Position numbers and translations under genes: made by a program. A model generated the notes under the pieces. That model was given only the letters and a program-made list of their open reading frames with translations. It did not search any database and was not told the origin of the DNA. Of a stretch of DNA of 64,000 nt, positions 10,683 to 20,364 are shown piece after piece. Each line of letters begins with the position of its first letter. Position 1 is the first letter of the stretch. The stretch comes from Kosakonia sacchari (GTDB lineage: Bacteria; Pseudomonadota; Gammaproteobacteria; Enterobacterales; Enterobacteriaceae). The stretch lies in contig FOAY01000004.1 in NCBI GenBank assembly GCA_900109485.1, forward strand, positions 124,001-188,000, written 5' to 3'.

Positions 10683-11343
10683 CCGCCAGGCCTCCATGCA
10701 AATGGCCATCGCTCAGGGTCAGCATGCGGTACGAACGCCGGGAAATCAGCCCCAGATCGTGAGTCGCCATCAATACCGTAACCCCAACGCGGTTAAACTC
10801 TTCGAACAGACGTAAAATCCCTTCCGACAATGCGTCATCCAGGTTACCGGTCGGTTCATCTGCCAGCAGCACTGCCGGTTTATTCACTACCGCGCGGGCA
10901 ATGCCGACGCGCTGCTGTTCACCGCCGGAAAGCTGAATAGGGAAGCTTTTCGCTTTATCAAGCAGCCCGACCTTATCCAGCGCCGCCGACACACGACGAC
11001 GAATGTCATCACCGCTCGCGCCAGCGATGATCAGCGGAATCGCCACGTTGTCATACACCGTGCGATCCATCAGCAGATGGTGATCCTGAAAGATCATGCC
11101 GATCTGGCGACGTAAAAATGGCACTTCACGGTTCTTCAGACGGCTAATGTCGTGGCCACTGAACAGGATTTTCCCGGTGCTTGGCCGCTCAATCCCGCAG
11201 ATAAGCTTCAGCAGGGTACTTTTCCCCGCGCCGGAGTGCCCGGTCAGAAAGGCCATCTCGCCTGGTTGCAGGTGGAATGTCACCCCCTGCAACGCTTGTC
11301 TCCCACCGAGATAGGCTTTGCTGACATGTTCAAAGCGAATCAT
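10675..11343 (-). CDS. ftsE: FtsE, cell-division ATP-binding protein
   Basis: 222-residue ABC ATPase. Walker A is [13 protein letters not shown] (about 36-48), the signature is [14 protein letters not shown] (about 139-152), and Walker B is [13 protein letters not shown]. It drives FtsX at the divisome. The start ATG is 2 bp from the ftsY stop and the stop overlaps the ftsX GTG start, giving tight translational coupling. Confidence 0.98.
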   Translation of the reverse strand: MIRFEHVSKAYLGGRQALQGVTFHLQPGEMAFLTGHSGAGKSTLLKLICGIERPSTGKILFSGHDISRLKNREVPFLRRQIGMIFQDHHLLMDRTVYDNVAIPLIIAGASGDDIRRRVSAALDKVGLLDKAKSFPIQLSGGEQQRVGIARAVVNKPAVLLADEPTGNLDDALSEGILRLFEEFNRVGVTVLMATHDLGLISRRSYRMLTLSDGHLHGGLAGE

Positions 11344-11345
11344 TG

Positions 11346-12716
11346 TTAATCCTCTCGGGCAAAAAGCGCCTCAATAAAATCGCCCGCGTTAAACGGACGC
11401 AGATCTTCGATACGTTCGCCGACACCAATGTAGCGGATCGGAATGCCGAACTGATCCGCCACCGAGAAAATCACGCCGCCTTTGGCGGTACCGTCGAGTT
11501 TGGTCAGCGTGATGCCGGTAAGACCCACAGCTTCGTGGAACAGTTTGGCCTGGCTTATCGCATTTTGCCCGGTGCTGGCATCAATCGTCAGCATCACTTC
11601 ATGGGGAGCCTCTTCGTCCAGCTTTTTCATGACGCGGACAATTTTCTTCAACTCTTCCATCAAATGCGCTTTGTTCTGCAAACGCCCGGCGGTATCGGCA
11701 ATCAGCACATCAACATTGCGCGCTTTTGCCGCCTGAATAGCGTCAAAAATGACCGAAGCGGAATCCGCGCCGGTATGCTGGGCAATCACCGGAATATTGT
11801 TGCGCTGGCCCCAGACCTGCAACTGCTCAACCGCTGCCGCGCGGAAGGTATCACCCGCCGCCAGCATTACCGATTTGCCCTGCTGCTCAAACTGACGCGC
11901 CAGCTTACCGATGGTGGTGGTTTTACCCACGCCGTTAACGCCAACCATCAAAATAACAAACGGCGTTTTGCCTTCAATATTCAGCGGCTCATCAACCTTC
12001 GCGAGGATGTCGCTCATTTCCTCTTTCAGCAAACCATAAAGTGCTTCCGCATCGCGAAGCTGCTTACGGCTTGCGCCTTCCGTCAGGTTGGTGATGATTC
12101 TGCGCGTGGTCTCAACGCCAACATCCGCAATCAGCAGCTGCTCTTCCAGCTCTTCAAACAGATCATCATCGATTTTTTTACCGCGAAACAGACTGATAAA
12201 TCCGGAACCCAGATTTTCTTTTGTTTTCAGCAAACTGCGTTTCAGACGCGCGAAGAAACCCTCTTTTGTCGGTTTCTCCTGCTCCTGCGCCGCGTCCTCT
12301 GGCGGCACAACCATCACCGCTTCTTCTGCGGCTTCAGCGGCCAGCGCCTGCGCGTCCAGCTCTTCATCGCTCAGCGGCGCATCTTCTTCCACCAGCGGTT
12401 CAGCTTCCGCCTGCCACTCTTCCGCGCCGATCTCCTGCTCTGCGACCTCTTCCGGCAGCGGCAGTTCTTCATGTTCAACCTGAAGCGCCTGCTCTTCGAC
12501 GACGGGCTCCGGCTGCGCCTCTTCGTGCGCCAACTGTTCGCTGACCTCAACGACCTCTTCGGCAAATTTTTCGCTGTCGGCGGCAGGTTCGGTTGCCGGT
12601 GTCTCTTCGACCGGCTGCTCAGTTACCTGCTGTGGTTCGGTTTGCGCCTCTTCGGCCTGTTCTTTCTGCCCAAAGCCGAGCCAGGAAAAAAAGCCACGTT
12701 TCTTCTCATTTGCCAT
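11346..12716 (-). CDS. ftsY: FtsY, signal recognition particle receptor
   Basis: 456 residues. The N-terminal A domain (about 1-150) is very acidic and variable, rich in EE, AEE and QPE stretches. The NG GTPase domain (about 160-456) follows: G1 GVNGVGKTTTIGKLA, the IBD segment with DTFRAAAVEQL, G3 DTAGRLQNK and G4 TKLDGTAKGG. It receives SRP-bound ribosomes at the inner membrane and hands nascent membrane proteins to SecYEG. First gene of ftsYEX, divergent from rsmD across about 190 bp. Confidence 0.98.
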   Translation of the reverse strand: MANEKKRGFFSWLGFGQKEQAEEAQTEPQQVTEQPVEETPATEPAADSEKFAEEVVEVSEQLAHEEAQPEPVVEEQALQVEHEELPLPEEVAEQEIGAEEWQAEAEPLVEEDAPLSDEELDAQALAAEAAEEAVMVVPPEDAAQEQEKPTKEGFFARLKRSLLKTKENLGSGFISLFRGKKIDDDLFEELEEQLLIADVGVETTRRIITNLTEGASRKQLRDAEALYGLLKEEMSDILAKVDEPLNIEGKTPFVILMVGVNGVGKTTTIGKLARQFEQQGKSVMLAAGDTFRAAAVEQLQVWGQRNNIPVIAQHTGADSASVIFDAIQAAKARNVDVLIADTAGRLQNKAHLMEELKKIVRVMKKLDEEAPHEVMLTIDASTGQNAISQAKLFHEAVGLTGITLTKLDGTAKGGVIFSVADQFGIPIRYIGVGERIEDLRPFNAGDFIEALFARED

Positions 12717-12905
12717 TGGCGACTACACTCCCGCTATTGATTCATGGCGCAGCCCGTCTTACATGACAGGGACTGAAAACATTTGTTAATTAGTCGGATA
12801 GTCTAACACTTTCCTCAACTCGCATCACGGCCTGAGGATTAGGGTTTAACGTCCTTCGTCAGACCGCTAGAATAGCAGGCCGAAATGATGAGCAAAGCGA
12901 AAACC

Positions 12906-13511
12906 ATGAAGAAACCTAACCGTGCCGCCAGCGGCCAGATACGCATTATTGGCGGGCAGTGGCGGGGCCGCAAATTACCGGTTCCGGATAGCCCCGGCCT
13001 GCGTCCGACCACCGATCGCGTGCGGGAAACCTTATTCAACTGGCTGGCGCCATCCATGGTTGATGCACACTGCCTTGATTGCTTTGCCGGAAGTGGCGCA
13101 TTAGGGCTGGAAGCGCTCTCGCGCTACGCCGCCAGTGCGACCCTGCTGGAAATGGAGCGTAGCGTCGCGCAGCAATTGCAGCAAAATCTGGCGACGCTGA
13201 AAGCCGTTAATGCCAAAGTGGTGAATACCAATACGCTCACCTATTTAGCAGGCCAGGGCACGCCGCACACCATTGCCTTTATCGACCCGCCGTTTCGTAA
13301 GGGGATGCTGGAAGAGACAGTCCGCCTGCTGGAAAACAACGGCTGGCTCGCCGATGACGCATTAATTTATATCGAAAGTGAAGTCGAAAATGGCTTACCG
13401 CCGGTGCCAGCGCACTGGCTTCTGCACCGGGAGAAAGTCGCGGGCCAGGTCGCGTATCGTTTATATCACCGCGAAGCACCACAAGGAGAGAAGCATGCCG
13501 CTGCTGATTAA
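12906..13511 (+). CDS. rsmD: RsmD, 16S rRNA (guanine-966-N2)-methyltransferase
   Basis: S-adenosylmethionine-dependent methylase of G966 in 16S rRNA. 201 residues from MKKPNRAASG, close to the 198 of E. coli; ATGs at 12885 and 12888 are in frame and would add up to seven residues, so the start is not certain. Motifs: RIIGGQWRGRKLPVPD, the SAM-binding CFAGSGALGLEALSR (about 56-70) and the catalytic DPPF (FIDPPFRKG, about 122-130). The 3' end overlaps yhhL by 17 bp. Confidence 0.93.
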   Translation: MKKPNRAASGQIRIIGGQWRGRKLPVPDSPGLRPTTDRVRETLFNWLAPSMVDAHCLDCFAGSGALGLEALSRYAASATLLEMERSVAQQLQQNLATLKAVNAKVVNTNTLTYLAGQGTPHTIAFIDPPFRKGMLEETVRLLENNGWLADDALIYIESEVENGLPPVPAHWLLHREKVAGQVAYRLYHREAPQGEKHAAAD

Positions 13512-13770
13512 TCTGGGACGCCTGCTGATGCTTTGCGTCTGGGCCTTTCTGCTCTGGAATCTGATCCAGCCGTTTCCGCGCCCGTTGAACATTTTCGTCA
13601 ACGTCGCGCTGGTCTTTACCGTTTTCATGCATGCCTTACAGGCGACAATGCTGAAAACCGCGCTGCCGAAAGAGGGCCCGCAAATGAGCAAAGCTGAACA
13701 GATCCGCATTTTCCTGTTCGGCGTGTTTGAGCTGTTGATTTGGCAGAAAAAACTAAAAGCGAAAAAGTAA
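13495..13770 (+). CDS. yhhL: YhhL, DUF1145 small membrane protein
   Basis: 91 residues (E. coli 89) from an ATG preceded by AAGGAGAG, an excellent ribosome binding site. Two or three hydrophobic helices (about 8-25, 30-50 and 70-85) and a lysine-rich C-terminus predict an inner-membrane protein. The start lies inside the end of rsmD, so the two are cotranscribed and coupled. Function is not known. Confidence 0.92.
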   Translation: MPLLINLGRLLMLCVWAFLLWNLIQPFPRPLNIFVNVALVFTVFMHALQATMLKTALPKEGPQMSKAEQIRIFLFGVFELLIWQKKLKAKK

Positions 13771-13776
13771 TGTTAT

Positions 13777-13804
13777 AGCCCGGAAGCGTCGCGCTTACCG
13801 GGCT
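13777..13804. terminator. Bidirectional hairpin between yhhL and yhhM
   Basis: AGCCCGGAAGCG (13777-13788) pairs with CGCTTACCGGGCT (13792-13804) with one bulged base and a TCG loop. It sits between two converging genes and includes the yhhM stop codon at 13795-13797. No long U-run follows on either side, so it may be a REP-type 3' stabiliser rather than a classic terminator. Confidence 0.55.
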
Positions 13805-14154
13805 TGTTCAAAGCCGACAAAACGCGAGCCTTTATAGCTCAGCACGCCTTTATCGCCGACCGTCAGCGCATGATATTGCTGCGCATCAACGCGAAAAACC
13901 ATCTCCAGCCCGCCGCTTTGCGGTTTGAAACGCGCTTCATAACGCATGGCGCTGCCTGCCGGGATCTCCTGCTGCTGACGCGTGCGGCGATCGTTGAGTG
14001 GTTTTTCCCGCTTACTGCTCACCACCACGTTTTTTTGCTGTAGCGGAGCAGCATCGTTTTCCGCCTTTTCCCGCCGCTGTTGAACATAGCGAAAAGAAGC
14101 GAGTACGACGATCAAACCAATGACAAGAATGAAAAAAAGGGGTGGTTTACTCAT
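13795..14154 (-). CDS. yhhM: YhhM, DUF2500 membrane-anchored protein
   Basis: 119 residues with one N-terminal transmembrane helix (about 4-22, FFILVIGLIVVLASF) and a basic, soluble C-terminal domain. Matches the enterobacterial YhhM/DUF2500 family in length and position. Converges on yhhL and diverges from yhhN. No function established. Confidence 0.9.
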   Translation of the reverse strand: MSKPPLFFILVIGLIVVLASFRYVQQRREKAENDAAPLQQKNVVVSSKREKPLNDRRTRQQQEIPAGSAMRYEARFKPQSGGLEMVFRVDAQQYHALTVGDKGVLSYKGSRFVGFEQAR

Positions 14155-14283
14155 GGCGGCGCCCTGTCAGAAAAAGCGGAATTGAGCTTATCGCGGGTGA
14201 AATAGCATTGTCATCCTCCTTTTTCCGCCACTACACTGAACAGGAGAGATTTACGCAACAATAACAGATACAGGGACTTAATT

Positions 14284-14910
14284 ATGCTGTGGTCATTTAT
14301 CGCTGTCTGTTTGTCCGGCTGGTTGTATGTCGATGCGTCTTATCGCGGCCCAACCTGGCAGCGCTGGGTTTTTAAACCCGTCACCCTACTGCTCCTGCTG
14401 TTGCTGGCCTGGCAAGCGCCGATGTTCGACGCCATCAGTTATCTGGTGCTGGCTGGCCTCTGCGCCTCGCTGGTTGGAGATGCGCTAACCTTGCTGCCGC
14501 GGCAAAAAATGCTCTACGCCATCGGCGCTTTTTTCCTCGCCCATCTGCTTTACACCATCTACTTCGCCAGCCAGATGACGCTCTCCTTTTTCTGGCCGCT
14601 GCCGGTGGTGTTGCTGGTTATTGGCGCGTTGCTGTTAGCGGTGATCTGGACGCGCCTCGAAGAGCTGCGCATGGCCGTATGTGCCTTTATCGCCATGACG
14701 CTGGTGATGGTCTGGCTGGCAGGCGAACTGTGGTTCTTCCGCCCTACCAGCCCCGCGCTGTCGGCGTTTGTCGGTGCGGCGTTGCTGCTGCTCGGCAACA
14801 TCGTCTGGCTGGGGAGCCACTACCGTAAACGCTTCCGTGCCGATAACGCCATCGCTTCGGCCTGCTACTTCGCCGGACATTTTCTGATCGTCCGTTCGCT
14901 GTATATTTAA
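14284..14910 (+). CDS. yhhN: YhhN family integral membrane protein
   Basis: 208 residues with about eight hydrophobic helices, the size of E. coli YhhN. The family (TMEM86/YhhN) includes eukaryotic lysoplasmalogenase; conserved polar residues occur in [12 protein letters not shown] and in the C-terminal [12 protein letters not shown]. Bacterial substrate is unknown. It is a single gene between yhhM and zntA. Confidence 0.9.
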   Translation: MLWSFIAVCLSGWLYVDASYRGPTWQRWVFKPVTLLLLLLLAWQAPMFDAISYLVLAGLCASLVGDALTLLPRQKMLYAIGAFFLAHLLYTIYFASQMTLSFFWPLPVVLLVIGALLLAVIWTRLEELRMAVCAFIAMTLVMVWLAGELWFFRPTSPALSAFVGAALLLLGNIVWLGSHYRKRFRADNAIASACYFAGHFLIVRSLYI

Positions 14911-14915
14911 AAGGC

Positions 14916-14947
14916 TTGACTCTGGAGTCGACTCCAGAGTGTATCCT
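14916..14947 (+). promoter_or_regulatory. ZntR-type operator and promoter of zntA
   Basis: A perfect 22-bp palindrome (14919-14940, half-site ACTCTGGAGTC) lies inside a promoter whose -35 is TTGACT (14916-14921) and -10 TATCCT (14942-14947). The spacer is 20 bp, the overlong spacing typical of MerR-family activation, in which Zn-bound ZntR twists the DNA to align the elements. The layout corresponds to the known E. coli zntA promoter and begins directly after yhhN. The zntR gene itself is not in the window. Confidence 0.95.
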
Positions 14948-14985
14948 CCGGTTAATGAGAAAATTATCATTCACCGGAGGATGCT

Positions 14986-17202
14986 ATGCCGACCCCCACT
15001 TCGCCCGCCGACACGAAAAAAGCCCCACAGTTTGCGGCCATAAAACTGCGCCCGTTGCCGGAGAAACCGCAATCCTGCTGCGCTGATGGTGCCTGCGAAA
15101 GCAAGGCACAACCGGCGCTGAACGCGGAAGGCGAACGCTATAGCTGGCTGGTTTCGGGTATGGACTGCGCCGCCTGCGCCCGCAAAGTGGAAAATGCCGT
15201 CCGCCAGGTTGAAGGCATTGGCCAGGTTCAGGTGACCTTTGCGACAGAAAAACTGATCGTTGTAGCCAGCGGCGATGTGCGCGAACGCGTCGAACGGGCC
15301 GTTCAGCAGGCTGGCTACCAGCTACGCAGCGAGAACAGCGCGCCCGAGCCCGCCCCTTCGCGGCTGCGGGAAAACCTGCCGCTGATTGTCCTGATGGTAA
15401 TGATGGCGCTCAGTTGGGCGCTGGAGCAGTTCAACCATCCCTTTGGCCAGGCCGCTTTTGTCGCCACCACGCTGGTCGGCCTGTGGCCGATTGCCCGCCA
15501 GGCACTGCGCTTAATCAAAAGCGGTAGCTGGTTTGCTATCGAAACGTTGATGAGCGTGGCGGCGATTGGCGCCCTGTTTATTGGCGCAACGGCGGAAGCG
15601 GCGATGGTATTGCTGCTGTTTCTGATTGGCGAACGCCTTGAAGGCTGGGCTGCCAGCCGCGCACGCCGCGGCGTCAGCGCGCTGATGGCGCTGAAACCGG
15701 ATACCGCCATCCGCTTGCGTAACGGTGAACGTCAGACGGTCGCTGCCAGCGAGTTACAGCCGGGCGACACCATTGAAATTCCGGCGGGCGGGCGTTTACC
15801 TGCCGACGGCAAGCTGGTGTCGGCATTTGCCAGTTTTGATGAAAGTGCCCTGACCGGCGAATCGGTGCCGGTGGAGCGCACCCTCGGCGAATCGGTACCG
15901 GCCGGTGCCACCAGCGTCGATCGGCTGGTGACGCTGGAAGTGGTCTCGAAGCCCGGCGAAAACGCCATCGACCGTATCCTCAAACTGATTGAAGAGGCTG
16001 AAGAGCGCCGCGCGCCAATTGAGCGCTTTATCGATCGCTTTAGCCGCATCTATACACCAGCGATTATGGCAGTAGCGCTGCTGGTCGCGGTTGTGCCGCC
16101 GCTGCTGTTCGCTGCGCCGTGGTTACCGTGGATCTACAAAGGGCTGGCGTTGCTGTTGATTGGTTGCCCGTGCGCGCTGGTGATCTCTACGCCAGCCGCG
16201 ATTACCTCCGGGCTGGCAGTCGCCGCACGGCGTGGCGCGTTAATCAAAGGTGGCGCGGCGCTGGAACAACTTGATCGCATCCGCCAGGTGGCATTTGATA
16301 AAACTGGCACGCTGACCATAGGCAAACCGCAGGTTGTCGCGGTCACGCCGCTGGCGGGGATCGACGAAGCGGAACTGCTGGCGCTCAGCGCCGCCGTTGA
16401 ACATGGCTCCACTCACCCGCTGGCGCAGGCTGTTGTACAGGAAGCGCAGCGCCGCCAGTTGTCGATTCCGACGGCGCAAGCGCAGAGAACGCTGGCCGGG
16501 AAAGGGATCGAAGCACAGATTGGCGGGCAATATGTTCGCATCAGCGCACCGGATAAACTGCCGCAAGGAGTGCCAGGCGCGCTATTAACACACATTCATC
16601 AGCAGGAGAGCCTCGGCCAGACCGTTATTGTGGTTGAGCGCGATGGCGAGACGATTGGCACGCTGGCGCTGCAGGATACGCTGCGCGATGACGCTAAAGA
16701 AGCGGTTGCCGTGCTGCATGCGCTGGGCGTTCAGGGCGTGATCCTGACCGGAGATAACCCGCGCGCGGCGGCGGCGATCGCCGGGGAGCTGGGGCTGGAT
16801 TTCCGCGCCGGGCTGTTGCCGGAAGATAAAGTGCAGGCGGTACAGGCGCTGAATCAGCGTTCACCGCTGGCGATGGTGGGTGATGGCATCAACGATGCGC
16901 CCGCCATGAAAGCCTCAACCATCGGGATTGCGATGGGCAGCGGCACCGATGTGGCGCTGGAAACGGCGGACGCGGCATTAACGCATAACCGCCTGATCGG
17001 CATTGGGCAGATGATCCGCCTGGCGCGCGCGACGCACAGCAATATTCGCCAGAACATCGCCATGGCGCTGGGTTTGAAAGCTATCTTTCTGCTGACGACG
17101 CTGCTGGGAATGACCGGGCTGTGGCTGGCAGTGCTGGCGGATACCGGCGCAACGGTGCTGGTGACCGCCAATGCGTTACGCCTGTTACGCAGCAAAGATT
17201 AG
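14986..17202 (+). CDS. zntA: ZntA, Zn(II)/Cd(II)/Pb(II)-exporting P1B-type ATPase
   Basis: 738 residues (E. coli 732). The N-terminal cytosolic tail has a Cys-rich CCADGACE near residue 31, then a heavy-metal-associated domain with GMDCAAC at about 58-64. Membrane metal-site motif CPC at about 393-395, phosphorylation motif DKTGT at about 438, the HP motif, and hinge [10 protein letters not shown] near 632-641. It exports zinc, cadmium and lead across the inner membrane and confers resistance. Controlled by the ZntR operator directly upstream; ends convergently with tusA, overlapping it by 4 bp. Confidence 0.98.
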   Translation: MPTPTSPADTKKAPQFAAIKLRPLPEKPQSCCADGACESKAQPALNAEGERYSWLVSGMDCAACARKVENAVRQVEGIGQVQVTFATEKLIVVASGDVRERVERAVQQAGYQLRSENSAPEPAPSRLRENLPLIVLMVMMALSWALEQFNHPFGQAAFVATTLVGLWPIARQALRLIKSGSWFAIETLMSVAAIGALFIGATAEAAMVLLLFLIGERLEGWAASRARRGVSALMALKPDTAIRLRNGERQTVAASELQPGDTIEIPAGGRLPADGKLVSAFASFDESALTGESVPVERTLGESVPAGATSVDRLVTLEVVSKPGENAIDRILKLIEEAEERRAPIERFIDRFSRIYTPAIMAVALLVAVVPPLLFAAPWLPWIYKGLALLLIGCPCALVISTPAAITSGLAVAARRGALIKGGAALEQLDRIRQVAFDKTGTLTIGKPQVVAVTPLAGIDEAELLALSAAVEHGSTHPLAQAVVQEAQRRQLSIPTAQAQRTLAGKGIEAQIGGQYVRISAPDKLPQGVPGALLTHIHQQESLGQTVIVVERDGETIGTLALQDTLRDDAKEAVAVLHALGVQGVILTGDNPRAAAAIAGELGLDFRAGLLPEDKVQAVQALNQRSPLAMVGDGINDAPAMKASTIGIAMGSGTDVALETADAALTHNRLIGIGQMIRLARATHSNIRQNIAMALGLKAIFLLTTLLGMTGLWLAVLADTGATVLVTANALRLLRSKD

Positions 17203-17444
17203 TGGCTTTTACGCACCACGTACCGATACGGCAGTGATTCGGTTTGCCCGGCGACCAGCTCGTGTTCCATAAAACGACAAAAGCCGGGAATATCGCGGGT
17301 GGTTGCCGGATCGTCGGCGATAATCAGCAATGTTTCGCCAACCTGCATATTGCGCACGGTTTTGCGCACCATCATTACCGGCTCCGGGCAGCGTAAACCC
17401 TGCGCATCCAGCGTATGGTCAGCAGTGGAAAAGAAATCGGTCAT
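17199..17444 (-). CDS. tusA: TusA, sulfur carrier protein for tRNA 2-thiolation
   Basis: 81 residues when started at [10 protein letters not shown], exactly the E. coli length. The active cysteine that carries persulfide is Cys19 in [10 protein letters not shown]. TusA accepts sulfur from IscS and passes it to TusBCD-TusE-MnmA for s2U34 in tRNA, and also supplies molybdenum-cofactor synthesis. Converges on zntA. Confidence 0.97.
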   Translation of the reverse strand: MTDFFSTADHTLDAQGLRCPEPVMMVRKTVRNMQVGETLLIIADDPATTRDIPGFCRFMEHELVAGQTESLPYRYVVRKSH

Positions 17445-17593
17445 CTTCATCTCGCAAGGGAAAAAACCGCATTAGTTTACGCCGCCTTTTTTGTGACGCA
17501 AGCAAGGTTAACGATTGCGTTAAAATTAACCATTGCATCCGGCAATAGTTGCAGTATCATGCGGCGGCTCTGCGTGGCAGAGCACAAAAAAGT

Positions 17594-17628
17594 ACTGGGT
17601 TCCCTCACCCCATTTACCAAAAAGGTCA
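17594..17628 (+). ncRNA. Candidate preQ1-I riboswitch upstream of yhhQ
   Basis: In the 5' leader, a short stem CTGGG / CCCCA encloses the loop TTCCCTCAC, and an A-rich tail AAAAAGG follows 5 nt later. This matches the layout of the small preQ1-I aptamer: a UUC-starting loop whose C residues can form a pseudoknot with the GG of the A-rich tail, with ACCC closing the stem. The tail AAAAAGG is also the ribosome binding site of yhhQ, so ligand binding would hide it. The downstream gene is a queuosine-precursor transporter, which fits. Identification is by eye. Confidence 0.5.
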
Positions 17629-17632
17629 CAAT

Positions 17633-18298
17633 ATGACGCAATTTTCATCCTCGCAGCGCATGAAAGCGCTGGTCTGGCTTTCGCTTTTTCATCTGCTGGT
17701 GATTATCTCCAGTAACTATCTGGTGCAGCTGCCGGTCGCCATTTTTGGTTTCCAGACCACCTGGGGCGCATTCAGTTTCCCGTTTATTTTTCTCGCGACA
17801 GATTTAACCGTGCGCATTTTCGGCGCGCCGCTGGCAAGACGCATTATTTTCGCCGTGATGGTGCCTGCGCTGCTGGCCTCTTACGTGATCTCTTCGCTGT
17901 TCTATATGGGAAGCTGGCAGGGTTTTGGCGCGCTGGCGCATTTCAACCTGTTTGTCGCCCGTATCGCCAGCGCCAGCTTTATGGCCTATGCGCTGGGGCA
18001 AATTCTCGACGTGCATGTGTTTAACCGCCTGCGTCAGAATCGCCGCTGGTGGCTTGCGCCTGCGGCTTCCACCGTGTTCGGTAACGCCAGCGACACCGTT
18101 GCGTTCTTCTTTATTGCTTTCTGGCGCAGCCCGGATGCATTTATGGCGCAGCACTGGACGGAAATCGCGATGGTGGATTACAGCTTTAAAGTGCTTATCA
18201 GCATCGCCTTCTTCCTGCCGATGTACGGTGTGTTGTTGAATATATTACTGAAAAGGCTGGCAGACAAATCTGAAATTAACGCGTTGCAGGCCAGTTAA
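17633..18298 (+). CDS. yhhQ: YhhQ, queuosine precursor (preQ0/preQ1) transporter
   Basis: 221 residues from the ATG at 17633, the E. coli length; an in-frame extension to 17549 is out of family and would cover the putative riboswitch. COG1738/DUF165 protein with about six transmembrane helices, conserved FATDLTVRIFG and a strongly conserved ALGQILDVHVFNRLR loop. E. coli YhhQ imports 7-cyano-7-deazaguanine for queuosine tRNA modification. Confidence 0.93.
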   Translation: MTQFSSSQRMKALVWLSLFHLLVIISSNYLVQLPVAIFGFQTTWGAFSFPFIFLATDLTVRIFGAPLARRIIFAVMVPALLASYVISSLFYMGSWQGFGALAHFNLFVARIASASFMAYALGQILDVHVFNRLRQNRRWWLAPAASTVFGNASDTVAFFFIAFWRSPDAFMAQHWTEIAMVDYSFKVLISIAFFLPMYGVLLNILLKRLADKSEINALQAS

Positions 18299-18370
18299 GA
18301 GTACCGCCAGGCAGATGTGATAAGATGGAGCGCTGAGCCGTTATGGCTGTTTATTGAAAGGAAGAAGTCA

Positions 18371-18928
18371 ATGCGCAATCTGGTTAAATATGTCGGTATT
18401 GGCCTGCTGGTCGTCGGGCTGGCTGCCTGTGATAACAGCGACAGCAAGAAGCCGGTTCAGGCCGCTTCAGCTGAAAGCAATGCAACAGGCCAGCCGGTAA
18501 CGCTGCTTGACGGCAAGCTCAGCTTCTCGCTGCCAGCGGATATGACCGATCAGAGCGGCAAGCTGGGCACCCAGTCTAATAATATGCACGTTTACTCCGA
18601 CGCCACCGGCCAGAAAGCGGTGATCGTCATCGTTGGCGACAACACGCAGGAAGATTTAGCGGCGCTGGCGAAACGCCTGGAAGATCAACAGCGTGGCCGC
18701 GACCCGCAGTTGCAGGTTGTGACCAATAAAGCGATTGAGATCAAAGGCCAGACGCTGCAACAACTCGACAGCATTATCTCGGCCAAAGGTCAGACGGCCT
18801 GGTCTTCCGTGGTGCTGGGTAAAGTGGATAATAAACTGCTGACCTTGCAGGTCACGCTGCCGGCGGATAACCAGCAGCAGGCGCAAACCGCCGCAGAAAA
18901 CATCATCAATACCATCCTGGTGAAATAA
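18371..18928 (+). CDS. dcrB: DcrB, inner-membrane lipoprotein
   Basis: 185 residues, the E. coli length, starting [11 protein letters not shown] after an AAGGAAGAAG ribosome binding site. Lipobox LAAC puts the lipidated cysteine at residue 20; the next residue is Asp, which favours inner-membrane retention. In E. coli DcrB is needed for phage C1 and C6 entry and contributes to envelope homeostasis. The mature domain is of the DUF1795/Mog1-like fold, the same fold as the Rhs chaperone at 61577-61990. Confidence 0.93.
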   Translation: MRNLVKYVGIGLLVVGLAACDNSDSKKPVQAASAESNATGQPVTLLDGKLSFSLPADMTDQSGKLGTQSNNMHVYSDATGQKAVIVIVGDNTQEDLAALAKRLEDQQRGRDPQLQVVTNKAIEIKGQTLQQLDSIISAKGQTAWSSVVLGKVDNKLLTLQVTLPADNQQQAQTAAENIINTILVK

Positions 18929-18944
18929 TCCCGCTGCGAGGGGT

Positions 18945-18974
18945 AAAAAGGGAACCTGTGAGTTCCCTTTTTTA
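18945..18974 (+). terminator. Terminator of dcrB
   Basis: AAAAGGGAAC (18945-18954), loop CTGTGA, GTTCCCTTTT followed by further T residues (18961-18974). It is about 17 nt after the dcrB stop and is a standard intrinsic terminator on the plus strand. The A-rich left arm also gives a U-tract on the other strand, so it may stop yhhS transcripts too. Confidence 0.9.
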
Positions 18975-19021
18975 TTGCCGGATGACACCGTCGGCCCGAT
19001 AAACAGAGCGCTAGCGGGCAA

Positions 19022-20218
19022 TCATCCCACCAACACCGGCTTTTGTTTTAATCGCCAGGCCAACAACAAGGCGATGGCCACCAGCCCTGCCGCCGCCAGA
19101 TAAATCGACGACACACCCGCCCATGCCATCAGCAACCCTGCCAGCGGGCCGGTAATACCCAGCGATAAATCCATAAACACCGTATAGGTTGCCAGCGCGG
19201 AACCCTGGTTATTCTGCGGTACCGCTTTCACGGCCACGACGCCCAGCGCCGGGAATACCAGCGAGAAACCAGCGCCGGCAAGGAACACACCGAGTTTTGC
19301 CATCCACGGATCTACCGCCAGCCCCACCAGTACCAGACCGAGCGTTTCGACCACAAAACAGATCATCGATACATTCAGGCCGCCAAAACGGTTGATGCCA
19401 TTCGGTATCAGCAAACGGGTGCCAACAAACGCACAGCTGAACAGCGTCAAGGCAAATGCCGCGCCGTCCCAGCCTTTGGCCGCGTAATAGAGCGTGATGA
19501 AGGTCGCTATCACGCCAAACCCTGCCGAGCCCAGCGCCAGTGCCATGCCGTACGGCAAGACGCGCCCCAGCACTGCGCGAAACGGCAGTGGTTTGCCTTT
19601 GCTGGCCTTCACACTCGCCCGCGGTAATGCCAGCACAATCGCCAGCAACGCAATGCCCATAATGGCTAAAGACAAACCCTGTAACCCACCATAGCGGTAA
19701 CAGAGTACGCCGAGCGGCGCACCCAGCGCCATTGCGCCGTAGCTGGCAATGCCATTCCACGAGATCACACGACCAATATGTATGGAACCGATAACGCCCA
19801 CGCCCCATAGCGTCGCGCCGGTTCCGGCAAAACTCTGGCCGATACCCAAAATCACACGCCCGAGGCACAACAACACCAGGCTTAATATGTCAGGGCTGCT
19901 GCCCATTGCCGCCAGCAAGTAACTGAGACCACTAAGAAAGGCGCCGCACAGACCAAAGATAACGACCTTTTTCGGACCCAATAAATCGGCATAGCGCCCG
20001 GCGTGCGGTCGGCTGAGCAGCGTGGCGAAATATTGCAGGCTGATCACTAACCCGGCCCAGAAGGCGCTATAGCCCATCACATCATGGACATAGCCAGGCA
20101 GCACCGCCAGCGGCAGTCCAATGGTGAGATAACTGGCAAAGTTAAAAATAACGACGGACAAAATCCGCAGATTGAGGCGCAATCCGCTAAGCGCCGGTTC
20201 AGCGGCATTTTCAGGCAT
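19022..20218 (-). CDS. yhhS: YhhS, major facilitator superfamily exporter
   Basis: 398 residues (E. coli 405) with 12 predicted transmembrane helices and MFS loop motifs such as RPHAGRYADLLGPKKV between helices 2 and 3. Belongs to the YhhS/DHA1-like efflux group. Substrate in this organism is unknown. Divergent from yhhT across about 150 bp. Confidence 0.92.
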   Translation of the reverse strand: MPENAAEPALSGLRLNLRILSVVIFNFASYLTIGLPLAVLPGYVHDVMGYSAFWAGLVISLQYFATLLSRPHAGRYADLLGPKKVVIFGLCGAFLSGLSYLLAAMGSSPDILSLVLLCLGRVILGIGQSFAGTGATLWGVGVIGSIHIGRVISWNGIASYGAMALGAPLGVLCYRYGGLQGLSLAIMGIALLAIVLALPRASVKASKGKPLPFRAVLGRVLPYGMALALGSAGFGVIATFITLYYAAKGWDGAAFALTLFSCAFVGTRLLIPNGINRFGGLNVSMICFVVETLGLVLVGLAVDPWMAKLGVFLAGAGFSLVFPALGVVAVKAVPQNNQGSALATYTVFMDLSLGITGPLAGLLMAWAGVSSIYLAAAGLVAIALLLAWRLKQKPVLVG

Positions 20219-20364
20219 GAAGTTTGACCCAGAGATTCACAACAGTGTTTCACTATTATCACGTCAGGGCGCAGAAATCAGCATCCACTTTAAGAATATC
20301 TCTGTCGGGCGAAGACGTTACGGGGCACTACACTTAACGGGCGTGATGACAAAAGGAATGCCGA

